DNA from: Oceanospirillum sediminis | Lineage (GTDB): Bacteria; Pseudomonadota; Gammaproteobacteria; Pseudomonadales; Halomonadaceae | Assembly: GCF_014164585.1 (NCBI RefSeq) | Contig: NZ_JACJFM010000011.1 | Coordinates: 62,001-126,000 of the forward strand | Length of the DNA: 64,000 bases | Direction of reading: 5' to 3' | Notes under the pieces: generated by a model | The model's input: only the letters and a program-made list of their open reading frames with translations | What the model was told of the DNA's origin: nothing | The model's database searches: none | Part shown: piece after piece, positions 38,487 through 48,741 of the stretch | Numbering within the stretch: position 1 is the first letter of the stretch | How the letters are laid out: every line of letters starts with the position of its first letter | Program-made: the position numbers and the translations under genes

Positions 38487-39089
38487 ATGGCTTTCAGCCC
38501 GCTCGTTGAGCAATTGATAACCGCTCTGAGATGTTTGCCGGGTGTCGGGCCAAAATCGGCTCAGCGTATGGCATTACATCTTCTGGAGCGTGACCGGGAT
38601 GGTGGCTTATATCTGGCTCAGATGCTGGAGCGTTCACTGGATGAGGTCGGTCAGTGTCGGATGTGCCGCACTCTGACAGAAGAAGATATCTGTTCCTTAT
38701 GTCGTAGTGAGCGTCGATCAGATGAAACTCTGTGTGTGGTTGAAACACCGGCAGATCAGATTGCGATGGAACAGGCCGGAGGTTTTAACGGTCGCTATTT
38801 TATTCTGACCGGACATCTTTCTCCTATTGATGGTATTGGCCCTGAGGCCCTGGGGCTGGAACAGTTGCGTCAGCGACTGGAATCCAGCGATATAAAAGAA
38901 CTGATCCTGGCCACAAACCCCACAGTGGAAGGTGAAGCAACGGCCCATTACATTGCTGAAATGGTTCGTGATCTGCCTGTGTCTGTCTCTCGGCTGGCGC
39001 ATGGTATACCCGTAGGTGGTGAGCTGGAATATATCGATGGTGGTACTCTGAGCCGGGCGTTAGCCGGACGGTTACCAATGACTGAATAA
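38487..39089 (+). CDS. recR: Recombination mediator RecR
   Basis: RecR works with RecF/RecO to load RecA on gapped DNA. The 200-residue product has the helix-hairpin-helix [13 protein letters not shown], the zinc finger cysteines Cys57, Cys60, Cys69 and Cys72, and the Toprim domain ([13 protein letters not shown] to [12 protein letters not shown]). Length is standard. Its TAA overlaps the rnd ATG by one base. Confidence 0.98.
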   Translation: MAFSPLVEQLITALRCLPGVGPKSAQRMALHLLERDRDGGLYLAQMLERSLDEVGQCRMCRTLTEEDICSLCRSERRSDETLCVVETPADQIAMEQAGGFNGRYFILTGHLSPIDGIGPEALGLEQLRQRLESSDIKELILATNPTVEGEATAHYIAEMVRDLPVSVSRLAHGIPVGGELEYIDGGTLSRALAGRLPMTE

Positions 39090-40231
39090 TGATGGAACAA
39101 ATGATCTCTTACCGGTTTATCTGCTCTGACGAGCAGCTGGCTGAGCAGTGCCAGAATTGGTTAAAGAGCCCTTATCTGGCGCTTGATACTGAATTTATGC
39201 GCGTGGATACTTTTTATCCGAAAGCAGCCCTGATTCAGGTGCAGGATGAAAATAACTGCTGGCTGATCGATCCTCTCAGAATTTCGCAATGGCAGCCTTT
39301 TGCGAATGTACTGAGCTGTGAGTCGGTACTTAAGGTATTGCATGCCTGTTCAGAAGATCTGGATGTATTCCTTAATCTGACAGGTGAGATTCCATACCCT
39401 CTGATGGATACTCAGGTTGCTCTGGCTTTTCTGGGAGAGACCCTGTCTACCGGTTACCAGAGGATGACAGAGGCCTGGTTGCAAATTAGCCTGCCTAAAG
39501 AAGAAACCCGGTCTGACTGGCTGCAACGGCCTTTAACGGATGCTCAGTGTGAGTATGCGGCTGCGGACGTTTATTACCTGTATCAGATCTGGCCGCTTAT
39601 TCAGCAGCGGCTGCAAGAACAGGACAGAGAAATCTGGTGCAGGGAAGAGTGCATTCAGATTGCACGTCAGGCCAGTCAGCCAGTAGAAGATGAGTTTTAT
39701 TATCTTCGGATTAAACAGGCCTGGAAACTGTCCCAGGAAAAACTGGCCGTATTACAGAATCTGGCAGCCTGGCGAGAGAAAGAAGTCAGGGAGCGAAATC
39801 TGCCAAGGGGCCGATTGCTGAACGATGGTCAGCTATGGCTATTGGCTTTTAAGCTACCCTCCAGCCATTATGAGTTATCCCGGATTGAAGGTTTGAGGCC
39901 CGCCGTCATCAAAAAAGAAGGTGATCAGATTCTGGAGCTGATTCGTCTCGGGCGGGAGCGTTCTCAGGCATTATGGCCTGTATCTATTCCTTCACCTGTT
40001 GGTCAGCCTTACCGTGACTGGTCTAAGAGTCTTAAAAAGCTGGTGCGTGGTATTGCTGAAAGTAATCGTCTGCCGCCGGAACTTCTGGTTCGAAAACGAC
40101 AGCTGGAGCAGGTATTGAACAGAGCCGTGCGTGGTGAGCTGGGTGTTATGCCTGAGGAATGGCGAGGCTGGAGAGAAGAGCTGGTCGGGCAGCCTGTCAT
40201 GGATAAGCTGACTGAGCTGGCCAGCCACTGA
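39089..40231 (+). CDS. rnd: Ribonuclease D
   Basis: RNase D is a 3'-5' exoribonuclease that trims tRNA precursors. The 380-residue product has the DEDD exonuclease motif LALDTEFMR with Asp33 and Glu35, HACSEDLDVF, and the Y-type motif YAAADVYYLY, followed by HRDC domains (about 205-380). It overlaps recR by one base. Confidence 0.96.
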   Translation: MMEQMISYRFICSDEQLAEQCQNWLKSPYLALDTEFMRVDTFYPKAALIQVQDENNCWLIDPLRISQWQPFANVLSCESVLKVLHACSEDLDVFLNLTGEIPYPLMDTQVALAFLGETLSTGYQRMTEAWLQISLPKEETRSDWLQRPLTDAQCEYAAADVYYLYQIWPLIQQRLQEQDREIWCREECIQIARQASQPVEDEFYYLRIKQAWKLSQEKLAVLQNLAAWREKEVRERNLPRGRLLNDGQLWLLAFKLPSSHYELSRIEGLRPAVIKKEGDQILELIRLGRERSQALWPVSIPSPVGQPYRDWSKSLKKLVRGIAESNRLPPELLVRKRQLEQVLNRAVRGELGVMPEEWRGWREELVGQPVMDKLTELASH

Positions 40232-40301
40232 TTGCTTTTGACTGAGTCATTGAATACATCAATAACATTACCGGTTAATCTGGTAACTCCGGGGAAAAAC
40301 T

Positions 40302-40589
40302 GTGAAGCTGATTTGTGAAGTTTTTAAAAGCCCGCGTAAGGACGAAATGTATCTTTACGTGGATAAGATGGAAGGCCTGAAGCGGGTGCCAGAGCAGTTA
40401 CAGGAGATATTTGGTACTCCTCAGGCTGTTATGACAATGGTTGTAACTGAAGAAAAAAAGCTGGCCAGAGCTGATGCAGCAGACATTATGAAAGCTATCA
40501 GGGAAAATGGTTTTTATTTGCAAATGCCTCCGGCAAAGGAAGAATATATGCTGGATCTGTATAAGACTCCGACGGAAGGCAAATACTGA
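40302..40589 (+). CDS. ycgL: YcgL domain-containing protein
   Basis: The 95-residue product has the YcgL pattern: [19 protein letters not shown] at the start, then [19 protein letters not shown], and the end block GFYLQMPP. Function is unknown. It starts with GTG and lies between rnd and ycgN, the arrangement seen in Pseudomonas-type genomes. Confidence 0.93.
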   Translation: MKLICEVFKSPRKDEMYLYVDKMEGLKRVPEQLQEIFGTPQAVMTMVVTEEKKLARADAADIMKAIRENGFYLQMPPAKEEYMLDLYKTPTEGKY

Positions 40590-40591
40590 TT

Positions 40592-41038
40592 ATGATGCTT
40601 CAGGATCGATTCTGGGAACAGAAGTCTCTGAGACAGATGAATGATCAGGAATGGGAAGCTCTGTGCGATGGCTGTGGAAAATGTTGTCTTCATAAACTGG
40701 AAGATGAAGATGACGGCGAGATTTATTACACTGATGTCGCCTGTAAACTGCTGGATATTACCACGTGTCAGTGTAATGATTATCCGAATCGTCTTCAACA
40801 GGTACCAGGGTGCCTTCAGCTGACTCCTGATGCTGATGATGTGTTTGAGTGGTTGCCATCCAGCTGTGCTTACCGTTTGCTTCGTGAAGGAAAGCCCTTG
40901 CCTTCCTGGCATCACCTGATGTCCGGAAAAGCGGATAGCATTCACAAGGCTCGCCGTAGTATTCGCCGTCGGTCGGTCAGTGAACAAGTGGTTGACCCTG
41001 ATGAGATGGAAATGCATATTATCGGCTGGATTGATTAG
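40592..41038 (+). CDS. ycgN: YcgN family cysteine cluster protein (UPF0260)
   Basis: The 148-residue product begins with FWEQKSL and has CDGCGKCCLHK and further conserved cysteines (CKLLD, CQCNDY, PGCLQL), the pattern of the UPF0260/YcgN family thought to bind a metal or Fe-S cluster. Function is unknown. It starts two bases after ycgL, so the two are probably cotranslated. The second Met is an alternative start. Confidence 0.93.
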   Translation: MMLQDRFWEQKSLRQMNDQEWEALCDGCGKCCLHKLEDEDDGEIYYTDVACKLLDITTCQCNDYPNRLQQVPGCLQLTPDADDVFEWLPSSCAYRLLREGKPLPSWHHLMSGKADSIHKARRSIRRRSVSEQVVDPDEMEMHIIGWID

Positions 41039-41164
41039 CAAGCACTCTGTTTTATCCGTTGTCTGGACGGTCCAATAGCGGGTGATGGCACTTGCACTTT
41101 CTGCCAGGCTGGACATTGATGCAGTCCTGGGCTTATAGTGTGTTTAGACTATGCTGTATACCTT

Positions 41165-41210
41165 AAAACCTCAGAACAGCTTGATTTGTATCGCTATTCT
41201 GAGGTTTTTT
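41165..41210. terminator. Terminator between convergent ycgN and oligopeptidase B
   Basis: AAAACCTCAGAA and TTCTGAGGTTTT form a perfect twelve-pair stem with a 20-base loop, and a six-T run (41205-41210) on the plus strand. The A-run on the other side could serve the convergent minus-strand gene, though that gene ends at 41215. Confidence 0.85.
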
Positions 41211-41214
41211 TATT

Positions 41215-43287
41215 CTAATTGTCAGTGCTTGCCTGATTGGTATGAAGATCCAGCATTGTCAGGATAACGCACTGAACTTCTGCTGCCTCCTGATAACTCT
41301 GATCGCGTCCGCTGCCTCCGGCATGTCCTGAATCCATTCTGGTGCGCAGCCATGCGCGCTTATGGCCTGATTGTATCTGTTGATAATGCCATTTAGCCGG
41401 TTCCCAGTACTGAACTCTGGGGTCATTAAGACCTGCTTCAATCCATAGTGGAGGCATTGATGAGGGCTTGTCTGGTGTTGGCAAATTATCCAGAGGACTG
41501 TAGTGCCTGATACGCCAGAAGTCCTCTGTGCATTCCGGGTTGCCCCATTCTTCATACTCCGTGATTGTCAGAGGAAGTTCCGGGCGTGACATGGTGCGAA
41601 GGACATCGACAAATGGAACTTCTGCAATCATACCGCCTATTTTGTCAGACAGTCTGTTATACAGAGCACCCAACACAATGCCTGCGGCACTGCCCCCTTG
41701 TAATATCAGTTTTTCTTTACTGGTAATTCCCTGGTTGATTAAGGCATTTACACAGCTTTGCAGGTCGCGAATACTGTTTTCTTTGTAACCCAGGCGTCCT
41801 TTGTGGTACCAGTGCTCTCCACAATCTCCACCACCTCTGATATGTGCGGTAGCAAATACTACCCCTCTTTCCATCAGGCTTAAGCGACTGGCCGAAAACC
41901 AGGGGTCAAGAGTATCACCGTAGGCCCCATAGACGTACAGCAGCACAGGGACAGGCTGGTGACTGGTTAATTGTTCTTTTCTCCCGGTCAGACTGACAGG
42001 AATTGAAGTGCCGTCAATACCAGGGATCAGGATTTGTCGGCAGTCAAACCGGTTGAGATCTGTATTATTCAGTGGCATCTGCTTGAGCAATCGGAATTGC
42101 CGGGTATCCAGTGAGTATTCATACAGAGCAGGAGGCTGGTTAAAGGACTCCAGTTCCAGTCGGATGTTATGACTATGGCTGCAAGGGTTTTCAGATAAGT
42201 TGATAGAAGCCAGCTTGTAAGGTGGTTTAAAAGTATGTAAGAACTCACCTGCAGGTGTTTTGACTTCCATGATCTGCTGGCCGGATTGGTGGCATCGGCT
42301 CAGTGTCAGCAAATACTGATCAAACAGGTCAAAGCCTTCAAATGTTTTTGTTTCACTAGCTTCTTCTATCACAGTGGCCAGCCTGAGCTGGGCCTGACTC
42401 AGAGGCAACTGGTGTTCAGAAAGGCTGAGCAGGCTGAAGCTGGTATGCTGGCAGTTACTCCGGATATACAGGGTATCGCCCAGGCTATCGACATGGTATT
42501 CATGTCCCTCTTCCCGAGGACACACTACCTGCATTTCTGTCTCTGGCTGATGGGCCGGTAGAATATAATACTCAGAACTTTGTTTGCTCAGACTCTCGAT
42601 AAACAGTTTTTTCCTGTCGCGGCTTTTACTGCAGCCAACCCAGAAGCGAGCATCGGCTTCCTCGAAAATAACGTTTGTTTGCCCTGTATTGATATCAAGT
42701 AAAAGAACCTGCCAGGGGCGTTGGGTATCATCCAGAGCAAAACAGATCAGCTGATGAGGTGTTTCTGTCCAGAGCAGATCTGATGTCAGCGGCGGAAGTT
42801 GACTGAATTGTTTGCGCTTACCTGTTTCCAGATCTATCAGTTCAAGCTGATACAGCTCGTCACCTTCGGTATCTGTTGTAATTGCAAGGAGGTTTTCATC
42901 AGGAGATATCGCCATGTCGCCCAGATCAAAATAGTCCAGTTCAGAGGCTTCAGGGTTAACATCCAGGTAACAGTGAGCTGCTTCAGGCTGGTCAACAGGG
43001 TATCTCCAGTGCTGAGGATAGTTCAGAGCCTCCTGAGTTTTTACGAAATAACAGTATTTCTCCAGTGCCGTTGGATAACTCTCATGGTCCAATGGTGTTC
43101 TTTTTCGAATTTCCTGGAATAATTGCTCTTTTAATGTGCTATCCAGCCATCGGTCTGCAATCTGATTGCACTGTTTCAGATAGTTCAGGGTTTTTTCAGA
43201 CTTTTTTTCAAGCCAGAGGTTATTTTCTTTCGGTAATACGGTATTCAGAAAGTCAGGAAGGTCGTTATTTTTATTGGCTTGAGACAT
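41215..43287 (-). CDS. ptrB: Oligopeptidase B (S9 prolyl oligopeptidase family)
   Basis: Oligopeptidase B cleaves short peptides after basic residues in the cytoplasm. The 690-residue product has an N-terminal beta-propeller and a C-terminal hydrolase with the triad Ser533 (GGSAAG), Asp622 (NDPRVQYWEP) and His655 (DSGHAG); E. coli PtrB has its serine at 532. The VYGAYGD and ARGG-like HIRGGGDCG motifs are present. It has no signal peptide. Confidence 0.93.
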   Translation of the reverse strand: MSQANKNNDLPDFLNTVLPKENNLWLEKKSEKTLNYLKQCNQIADRWLDSTLKEQLFQEIRKRTPLDHESYPTALEKYCYFVKTQEALNYPQHWRYPVDQPEAAHCYLDVNPEASELDYFDLGDMAISPDENLLAITTDTEGDELYQLELIDLETGKRKQFSQLPPLTSDLLWTETPHQLICFALDDTQRPWQVLLLDINTGQTNVIFEEADARFWVGCSKSRDRKKLFIESLSKQSSEYYILPAHQPETEMQVVCPREEGHEYHVDSLGDTLYIRSNCQHTSFSLLSLSEHQLPLSQAQLRLATVIEEASETKTFEGFDLFDQYLLTLSRCHQSGQQIMEVKTPAGEFLHTFKPPYKLASINLSENPCSHSHNIRLELESFNQPPALYEYSLDTRQFRLLKQMPLNNTDLNRFDCRQILIPGIDGTSIPVSLTGRKEQLTSHQPVPVLLYVYGAYGDTLDPWFSASRLSLMERGVVFATAHIRGGGDCGEHWYHKGRLGYKENSIRDLQSCVNALINQGITSKEKLILQGGSAAGIVLGALYNRLSDKIGGMIAEVPFVDVLRTMSRPELPLTITEYEEWGNPECTEDFWRIRHYSPLDNLPTPDKPSSMPPLWIEAGLNDPRVQYWEPAKWHYQQIQSGHKRAWLRTRMDSGHAGGSGRDQSYQEAAEVQCVILTMLDLHTNQASTDN

Positions 43288-43339
43288 AATAGGCTGCTTA
43301 AAAATCAGGGTGTTAATGCCTTACAACGGAATCTGAAAT

Positions 43340-43759
43340 ATGGCTTTTGAAAACTATCAGACCTGGAGCTGGGCGATATATGCATTATCTGCTTTGCTGG
43401 TTATGCTTGTCACGTTCAGAATTACCCGAAACTGGAATACAGGTGTTAAAGCTTTTTTACGGGTCACTATTCTGGTGCTTATGGCTGTTCCCTGGTATGT
43501 CGATGGGACTCAGGGGATTATGGCACCTGCTTTCACAATCAGCGTTTTTGAAGGGCTGACATCTGGCGGCAATCAATGGATGAGAGCTGGATTACCTCTA
43601 TTGTCTGTTTTAGTTATCAGTTACTTTGTACTGGTTGTCGGACTCTGGATCAGCAGGAAAAAAGAGACGGGCAGCACAGAATCTGATGAGGAAAATAAAG
43701 ATAATGTAAATCCTCAGTCAGCAACAGAAAAAAAACAGCGCATGGAGCCAGGTCTGTAG
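43340..43759 (+). CDS. Conserved membrane protein, unknown function
   Basis: I do not recognise a named family. The 139-residue product has three hydrophobic segments (about 11-26, 38-50 and 84-105) and a charged, disordered C-terminal tail rich in Glu, Asn and Lys. It begins the plus-strand run leading to the winged-helix and VWA genes and may work with them, which is an inference from position only. Confidence 0.7.
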   Translation: MAFENYQTWSWAIYALSALLVMLVTFRITRNWNTGVKAFLRVTILVLMAVPWYVDGTQGIMAPAFTISVFEGLTSGGNQWMRAGLPLLSVLVISYFVLVVGLWISRKKETGSTESDEENKDNVNPQSATEKKQRMEPGL

Positions 43760-43893
43760 CCATACATTTGCAGAAAAGTGTGTTTTTTCATGCATTTTCG
43801 TTGTGCGTACCAGCGTAATGCATAACAATATCTTAACTCTTTCATACCCTGTTTATTGGGTAATACACGGATATATTCAGGAATAAATACAGT

Positions 43894-44556
43894 ATGATTT
43901 CACATGTTATTATTCTGACTCTGGTAATGCTGATGGCCGGAGTGTTTGGGGGTCTGATTAATTTTTATCTGTTGAATCAGAACAACAAAGACATGGTCGC
44001 AATGGCTCGCTGCCTGGTTGTGGGAGTTGGTGCAGCTTTTCTGGTTCCTGTCGTACTGGATCTTATTGGCAGTGATATTGTCTCTAAAAGTCAGTCAGAC
44101 TCATCTAAAATGCTGATTTATGTTGGTATCTGTCTGATTTCAGCGATTGCTTCCCGTCTTGTGGTGACTAACGCCCTGGATCGGTCGCTGGTTGCTTCTG
44201 AGCAGGCGAAAACAGCTGTAGAAGAGCTGCGTAACGAGCTTCATCAGCTTCAGGATGCTATGGCTCCTCTGTTAGAAACAGAAACAGAACAGCAAGAAGC
44301 TGTCGTTGTATCTGAGACTGAACTGGATGCGCTGGATGTGACTTCAACCGCTGTACTGAAAAGTCTGTCCAGTGGCCGTCATATTTACCGTGCTTTGTCT
44401 GGTCTGGGAACAGAGACCGAGCTGGATGAAAATGATCTGCAGAAAAGTTTGCAGGTTTTACTTGGTAAAGGGCTGGCTGGTAAGGTCAATAGTGGCTGGG
44501 GAATGCGCTGGTATGTAACGGAAAGAGGCCGGAAACTGGCTGAGTCCATCGTTTAA
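43894..44556 (+). CDS. Three-TM protein with C-terminal winged-helix domain (YEATS-associated-like)
   Basis: The 220-residue product has hydrophobic segments near 4-24, 42-60 and 74-90, a coiled coil (about 100-130), an acidic linker, and a C-terminal region (about 145-220) that looks like a winged helix ending in WYVTERGRKLAE. From memory the N-terminal part resembles the three-TM module described next to prokaryotic YEATS domains, but no YEATS domain is present here. It could link a membrane signal to a DNA- or protein-binding winged helix. An AGGA site lies 12-15 bases upstream of the ATG. Confidence 0.7.
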   Translation: MISHVIILTLVMLMAGVFGGLINFYLLNQNNKDMVAMARCLVVGVGAAFLVPVVLDLIGSDIVSKSQSDSSKMLIYVGICLISAIASRLVVTNALDRSLVASEQAKTAVEELRNELHQLQDAMAPLLETETEQQEAVVVSETELDALDVTSTAVLKSLSSGRHIYRALSGLGTETELDENDLQKSLQVLLGKGLAGKVNSGWGMRWYVTERGRKLAESIV

Positions 44557-44623
44557 GTTTCTGGCCTTTTGTAAATGATTTAACCTCTTCGGAGGGTGTC
44601 TCTCAGCTGATAAGGATCTTTAA

Positions 44624-46612
44624 ATGGCATCTTCACTGGCTTTATTCTCAGGACGAACGCTGCTTATTGTATCAATGATGATCGGCCTGATGGTTGCTGG
44701 GACAGGTAGTACGTTTGCTGCCAACCAGAAGCCTGATGTGCGTGTTCTGATTGATATCTCTGGCAGTATGAAAGAGAACGACCCGAATAACCTCAGGGTA
44801 CCTGCGCTGAACCTGTTAGTTGATCTGCTACCAGAGGATAGCCGGGCAGGGGTCTGGACATTCGGAGCCTATGTTAACCAGCTGGTCCCGCATGAGATTG
44901 TGGATGATAACTGGCGCAGTGATGCCCGTAGTCGAAGCCGGCAGATCACGTCATCAGCGTTGTTTACTGATATTGAGAATGCCATTGAACGCTCGGTATA
45001 TGATATCAATCGTCCGACAGACTATGAGCGTCATGTTATTCTGTTGACGGATGGTCTGGTTGATATTTCAGAGGCCGGATCGTCACGCCAGAAGCGGATT
45101 GAAAATAATCAGTCCAGAGATGATATCCAGTATGATCTGTTGCCCAGATTACAGAAAGCCGGTGTGACCGTTCACACTGTCGCGCTGTCAGACAATGCTG
45201 ATAAAGACCTTATGCTGAAGCTGGCACAGAGAACAGGTGGTCTGGCTGCGGTTGCCAATAATGCCGAAGAACTGATGCAACTGTTTGTTCAGGCTTTAGA
45301 TCGAACGGCACCCAATGAGCAGGTTCCCCTGGAAAATAACCGCTTCCTGGTTGACTCCAGTATTAATGAATTCACTGCGCTGATTTTCCACAAGCCAAAC
45401 AGTCAGCGTGTGTTCCTGATCTCACCCAGTGGTAAACGTTATACTTCTCTTGATCACCCGGATACGATCAAATGGCATTATGAAACTCGCTATGATCTGA
45501 TTACGGTGAAAGATCCGGAAGATGGCGAGTGGCTGGTCGAGACAGAGATGCATCCGGATAGTCGGGTAACCGTCGTATCGGACCTGAGTCTTAAGGTTAG
45601 TGATGTTCCTGCTATGCTGTACCGAGGACTGAGTCTGGATATTGAGGCTTCAGTATACGAAGAGGGTGAGCTGATCACTCGAAACGAATTCCTGAAGGTG
45701 ATGTCTCTGAATGCTGAACAGCTGTCTGATAATGATAAAATCCTGCAAGCCGATATTCTGACGCGTAAGCCGAGTGCAAAAGGTTATTTTGAAACCAATC
45801 TGGGGCCATTTAATAAGACTGGGAACTATCGGATTAAAGTAAATCTGGATGGTAAAACTTTCCAGCGTTCTATTTCTCAGCCTGTTTTCGTGCAGGATAT
45901 TGTCAGCTCAAGTCTGGATAATGATGATGCGGGTGATCCGAAGCGCATTTTCTTCACCAGGGTGCTGCCTGAACTGAAAGCTAATGATATTCAGATCAAG
46001 GGTACCGTGATGGGGATGGAGATGAATGCTAAGGTGACCAGCTCTGAAAACTGGGTAATGGATCTGCCTGAACTGGATCGGAATCGTAAAAATGTGATAC
46101 GTCTGTTTGCTAAAGGGATTATTGCCGGAGAACCTGTTGAAGTTGAGCTGGAACCTATCGTGATTCCTTCCCTGGCTCCAGAACCTCAGGTGCAGGCAAT
46201 AGATCAGGAAACATCTGTTGATGCAGAACAGTTGCCTCAGGACGGTGGAAGTGGTGGTAGTGAATCCTCCAGTGGTGAATCTTCATCAGGTTCGGGTGGC
46301 AGCGCTGCAGGTGTTTCATCATCGCAGGATGATGAAACACCGAAAAAACGCATGAATTTGCTGGACCCGAATGATCAGCCTCTGGATCCGGGACCTGGTG
46401 GCAGTAACCTGCTCTGGATTTATCTTGGTGTTGGTCTGGTAAATATTGCGCTGTTTGCCGGAGCTTTCTGGTTATATCGTCGCTTTATTCAGAAGCGTTC
46501 AGAGAAGAAATCTGAATCTGCAGAAAGAGATGATGATATTCAGATTGGAGCAGATAACCGTGATGATGCCAGCGGTGAGCAGAGCTCAGATGATGATGAC
46601 ATTAAAATATAA
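44624..46612 (+). CDS. TIGR03503-like von Willebrand factor A domain protein
   Basis: The 662-residue protein has a signal peptide (about 1-33), a VWA domain (about 36-230) with an intact MIDAS DISGS at Asp44-Ser48, predicted beta-sandwich regions (about 240-520), a Gly/Ser-rich linker, one transmembrane helix (about 590-612) and a charged cytoplasmic tail. It is thus a periplasm-facing, membrane-anchored metal-dependent adhesion or assembly protein. The pattern matches the gammaproteobacterial TIGR03503 family, whose role is unknown. The amidotransferase gene follows after 14 bases. Confidence 0.88.
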   Translation: MASSLALFSGRTLLIVSMMIGLMVAGTGSTFAANQKPDVRVLIDISGSMKENDPNNLRVPALNLLVDLLPEDSRAGVWTFGAYVNQLVPHEIVDDNWRSDARSRSRQITSSALFTDIENAIERSVYDINRPTDYERHVILLTDGLVDISEAGSSRQKRIENNQSRDDIQYDLLPRLQKAGVTVHTVALSDNADKDLMLKLAQRTGGLAAVANNAEELMQLFVQALDRTAPNEQVPLENNRFLVDSSINEFTALIFHKPNSQRVFLISPSGKRYTSLDHPDTIKWHYETRYDLITVKDPEDGEWLVETEMHPDSRVTVVSDLSLKVSDVPAMLYRGLSLDIEASVYEEGELITRNEFLKVMSLNAEQLSDNDKILQADILTRKPSAKGYFETNLGPFNKTGNYRIKVNLDGKTFQRSISQPVFVQDIVSSSLDNDDAGDPKRIFFTRVLPELKANDIQIKGTVMGMEMNAKVTSSENWVMDLPELDRNRKNVIRLFAKGIIAGEPVEVELEPIVIPSLAPEPQVQAIDQETSVDAEQLPQDGGSGGSESSSGESSSGSGGSAAGVSSSQDDETPKKRMNLLDPNDQPLDPGPGGSNLLWIYLGVGLVNIALFAGAFWLYRRFIQKRSEKKSESAERDDDIQIGADNRDDASGEQSSDDDDIKI

Positions 46613-46626
46613 TCGGGACGCTGATC

Positions 46627-47439
46627 ATGTGTGAACTTCTGGGTATGAGTGCCAATGTACCCACTGATATATGTTTCAGCTTTACCGGACTGATCAGGCG
46701 AGGCGGAGAAACCGGGCCTCATAAAGATGGGTGGGGTATTTCATTCTATGAAGGTAAAGGGTACCGGGAGTTCCGGGACCCTGAGCCTTCGATTGATTCA
46801 GAAATAGCCCGGCTGATTAAGAACTATCCGATTAAGAGTAAGGCTGTAATCAGCCATATCCGTCAGGCAAATGTCGGTGGTATCTGCCTGGAAAATACTC
46901 ACCCTTTCAGTCGTGAAATGTGGGGACGTTACTGGAGTTATGCCCATAATGGCCAGCTGAAAGATGCGAAGAGGCGGTTTCCTGCCAGCTTTTATCTGCC
47001 GGTAGGCACGACTGACAGTGAGCAGGCATTTTGCTGGTTACTGGCTCAGTTACGTCTGAATTTCACAGACCAGTGCGCAATTGATCCTATGGGTAAGGCA
47101 TTGCATGGCTGGTGTGAGCAGTTGCGTGAGCAGGGTGTGTTTAACATGTTGCTCTCTAACGGTGATTACCTGTTTGTGTACTGTTCAACAAAACTGAGCT
47201 GGATTACCCGACGGGCACCTTTTGGTAAAGCACATCTGTCTGATGTGGAAGTAACGGTTGATTTTAAGGAAGAGACAACACCGGATGATGTCGTGACTGT
47301 GATTGCTACTCAGCCTCTGACAGATAATGAAGACTGGCATACTATGCAGGCTGGTGAGCTTATTGTTTTCAGAGATGGAGAAGTAGTTGTCAGGCATCTG
47401 TCGGAACAGGAGCAGACGAAAACTGATCAGCCTGGATAG
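46627..47439 (+). CDS. yafJ: YafJ-type class II glutamine amidotransferase
   Basis: The 270-residue product begins MCELLGMSAN, with Cys2 as the expected N-terminal nucleophile, and contains HIRQANVG, NTHPF and YAHNGQL, all typical of class II amidotransferases. There is no attached synthetase domain, so the acceptor is unknown; the family (YafJ/DUG3-like) may act in glutathione or gamma-glutamyl metabolism. It lies 14 bases after the VWA gene. Confidence 0.9.
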   Translation: MCELLGMSANVPTDICFSFTGLIRRGGETGPHKDGWGISFYEGKGYREFRDPEPSIDSEIARLIKNYPIKSKAVISHIRQANVGGICLENTHPFSREMWGRYWSYAHNGQLKDAKRRFPASFYLPVGTTDSEQAFCWLLAQLRLNFTDQCAIDPMGKALHGWCEQLREQGVFNMLLSNGDYLFVYCSTKLSWITRRAPFGKAHLSDVEVTVDFKEETTPDDVVTVIATQPLTDNEDWHTMQAGELIVFRDGEVVVRHLSEQEQTKTDQPG

Positions 47440-47470
47440 ATTACTTTGATGGGCAACCTTCGGTTATTAA

Positions 47471-47498
47471 AAAAGGGAATCAGTGCTGACCCCCTTTT
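47471..47498 (+). terminator. Probable terminator after yafJ
   Basis: AAAAGGG and CCCTTTT pair around a 14-base loop between the convergent yafJ and cysK genes. The T-run is inside the stem and followed by GGTTT, so strength is moderate. Confidence 0.5.
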
Positions 47499-47564
47499 GG
47501 TTTATTCTGTTGCAGGGTTGGTAACGGCTTTATTTACCTCTCCTGCTTTCTGCCATTAAAGCGG

Positions 47565-48536
47565 TTACTGAACCATTTCGTTTTCAGTAAACATACCTTC
47601 AAACAATGCTGTAGATAAGTAGCGTTCACCTGAATCTGGCAGGATAACCACAATGGTCTTATCCTGGTTTTCAGGCTGTTCGGCCAGACGCAGTGCTGCA
47701 GCCATAGCGGCACCACAGGAAATACCAACAATAATGCCTTCCTGGATCATCAGCTCCCTGGCCATAGCGATGGCATCATCGTTACCTATCTGCTCTACCT
47801 GGTCAATCAGTTCCAGATCCAGGTTCTTAGGCACAAAACCCGCACCAATACCCTGAATCTTATGAGGCGCAGGTTTAACCTCGTCGCCGTTAATGGTCTG
47901 GGTGATGACAGGAGAGTCCACAGGCTCCACAGCGACAGACTGAATCGCTTTGCCCTGCACATTCTTAATATAACGGGAAATGCCTGTGATAGTGCCGCCG
48001 GTACCTACGCCAGCCACCAGAATGTCCACTTCACCATCGGTATCCATCCAGATTTCAGGACCTGTCGTTTTTTCATGGATTTCAGGGTTGGCCGGGTTTT
48101 CAAATTGCTGTGGCATAAAGTAATGCTCAGGGTTACTGGCAACCAGCTCTTCAGCCCTGGCGATAGCACCTTTCATACCTTTTGCAGGCTCTGTCAGCTC
48201 AATATTAGCACCCAGTGCTTTCATCATTTTACGACGCTCAAGGCTCATGCTGGATGGCATCGTCAGTGTGATTTTATAACCACGGGAGGCTGCAACAAAG
48301 CAAAGAGCAATACCGGTGTTACCACTGGTTGGCTCCACAATTTCCATGCCTGGCTTCAGCACGCCGCGCTTTTCCGCATCCCAGATCATGTTGGCACCAA
48401 TACGGCACTTCACTGAAAAGGCCGGGTTGCGACTTTCCAGTTTGGCATAAAGGTTTGGATGTTTGCTAAGGCGGTTAATTTTGACCAGAGGGGTGTTGCC
48501 AATCGTTAGTGAGTTATCTTCAAAAACCTTGCTCAT
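47565..48536 (-). CDS. cysK: Cysteine synthase A
   Basis: CysK makes cysteine from O-acetylserine and sulfide with PLP. The 323-residue product has the PLP lysine Lys43 in [14 protein letters not shown], the substrate loop [11 protein letters not shown] and [12 protein letters not shown]. Length and motifs fit CysK rather than CysM. It stands as a single gene between yafJ and the flagellin gene. Confidence 0.96.
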   Translation of the reverse strand: MSKVFEDNSLTIGNTPLVKINRLSKHPNLYAKLESRNPAFSVKCRIGANMIWDAEKRGVLKPGMEIVEPTSGNTGIALCFVAASRGYKITLTMPSSMSLERRKMMKALGANIELTEPAKGMKGAIARAEELVASNPEHYFMPQQFENPANPEIHEKTTGPEIWMDTDGEVDILVAGVGTGGTITGISRYIKNVQGKAIQSVAVEPVDSPVITQTINGDEVKPAPHKIQGIGAGFVPKNLDLELIDQVEQIGNDDAIAMARELMIQEGIIVGISCGAAMAAALRLAEQPENQDKTIVVILPDSGERYLSTALFEGMFTENEMVQ

Positions 48537-48706
48537 TATAAAATCCCTGATTTTTCTGATTGTTATTCCGCATGTTAAGAACCAGTCTTATTTACGGATT
48601 AAAACTAAGATTAGGGATTGTTCGGGCAAAAATCTATCAGAACTTGATTCGATAAGGTTTTAAGCTAAGAACTTTGAAAACGATAATAAGAAGGGGAGAA
48701 AATAAA

Positions 48707-48727
48707 GGCTGAGCCAGAGGCTCAGCC
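48707..48727 (-). terminator. Terminator after the flagellin gene
   Basis: GGCTGAGCC and GGCTCAGCC form a nine-pair stem with a three-base loop. Read on the minus strand it is followed by TTTATTTTC. Confidence 0.85.
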
Positions 48728-48741
48728 ATAAATATTCTGGT

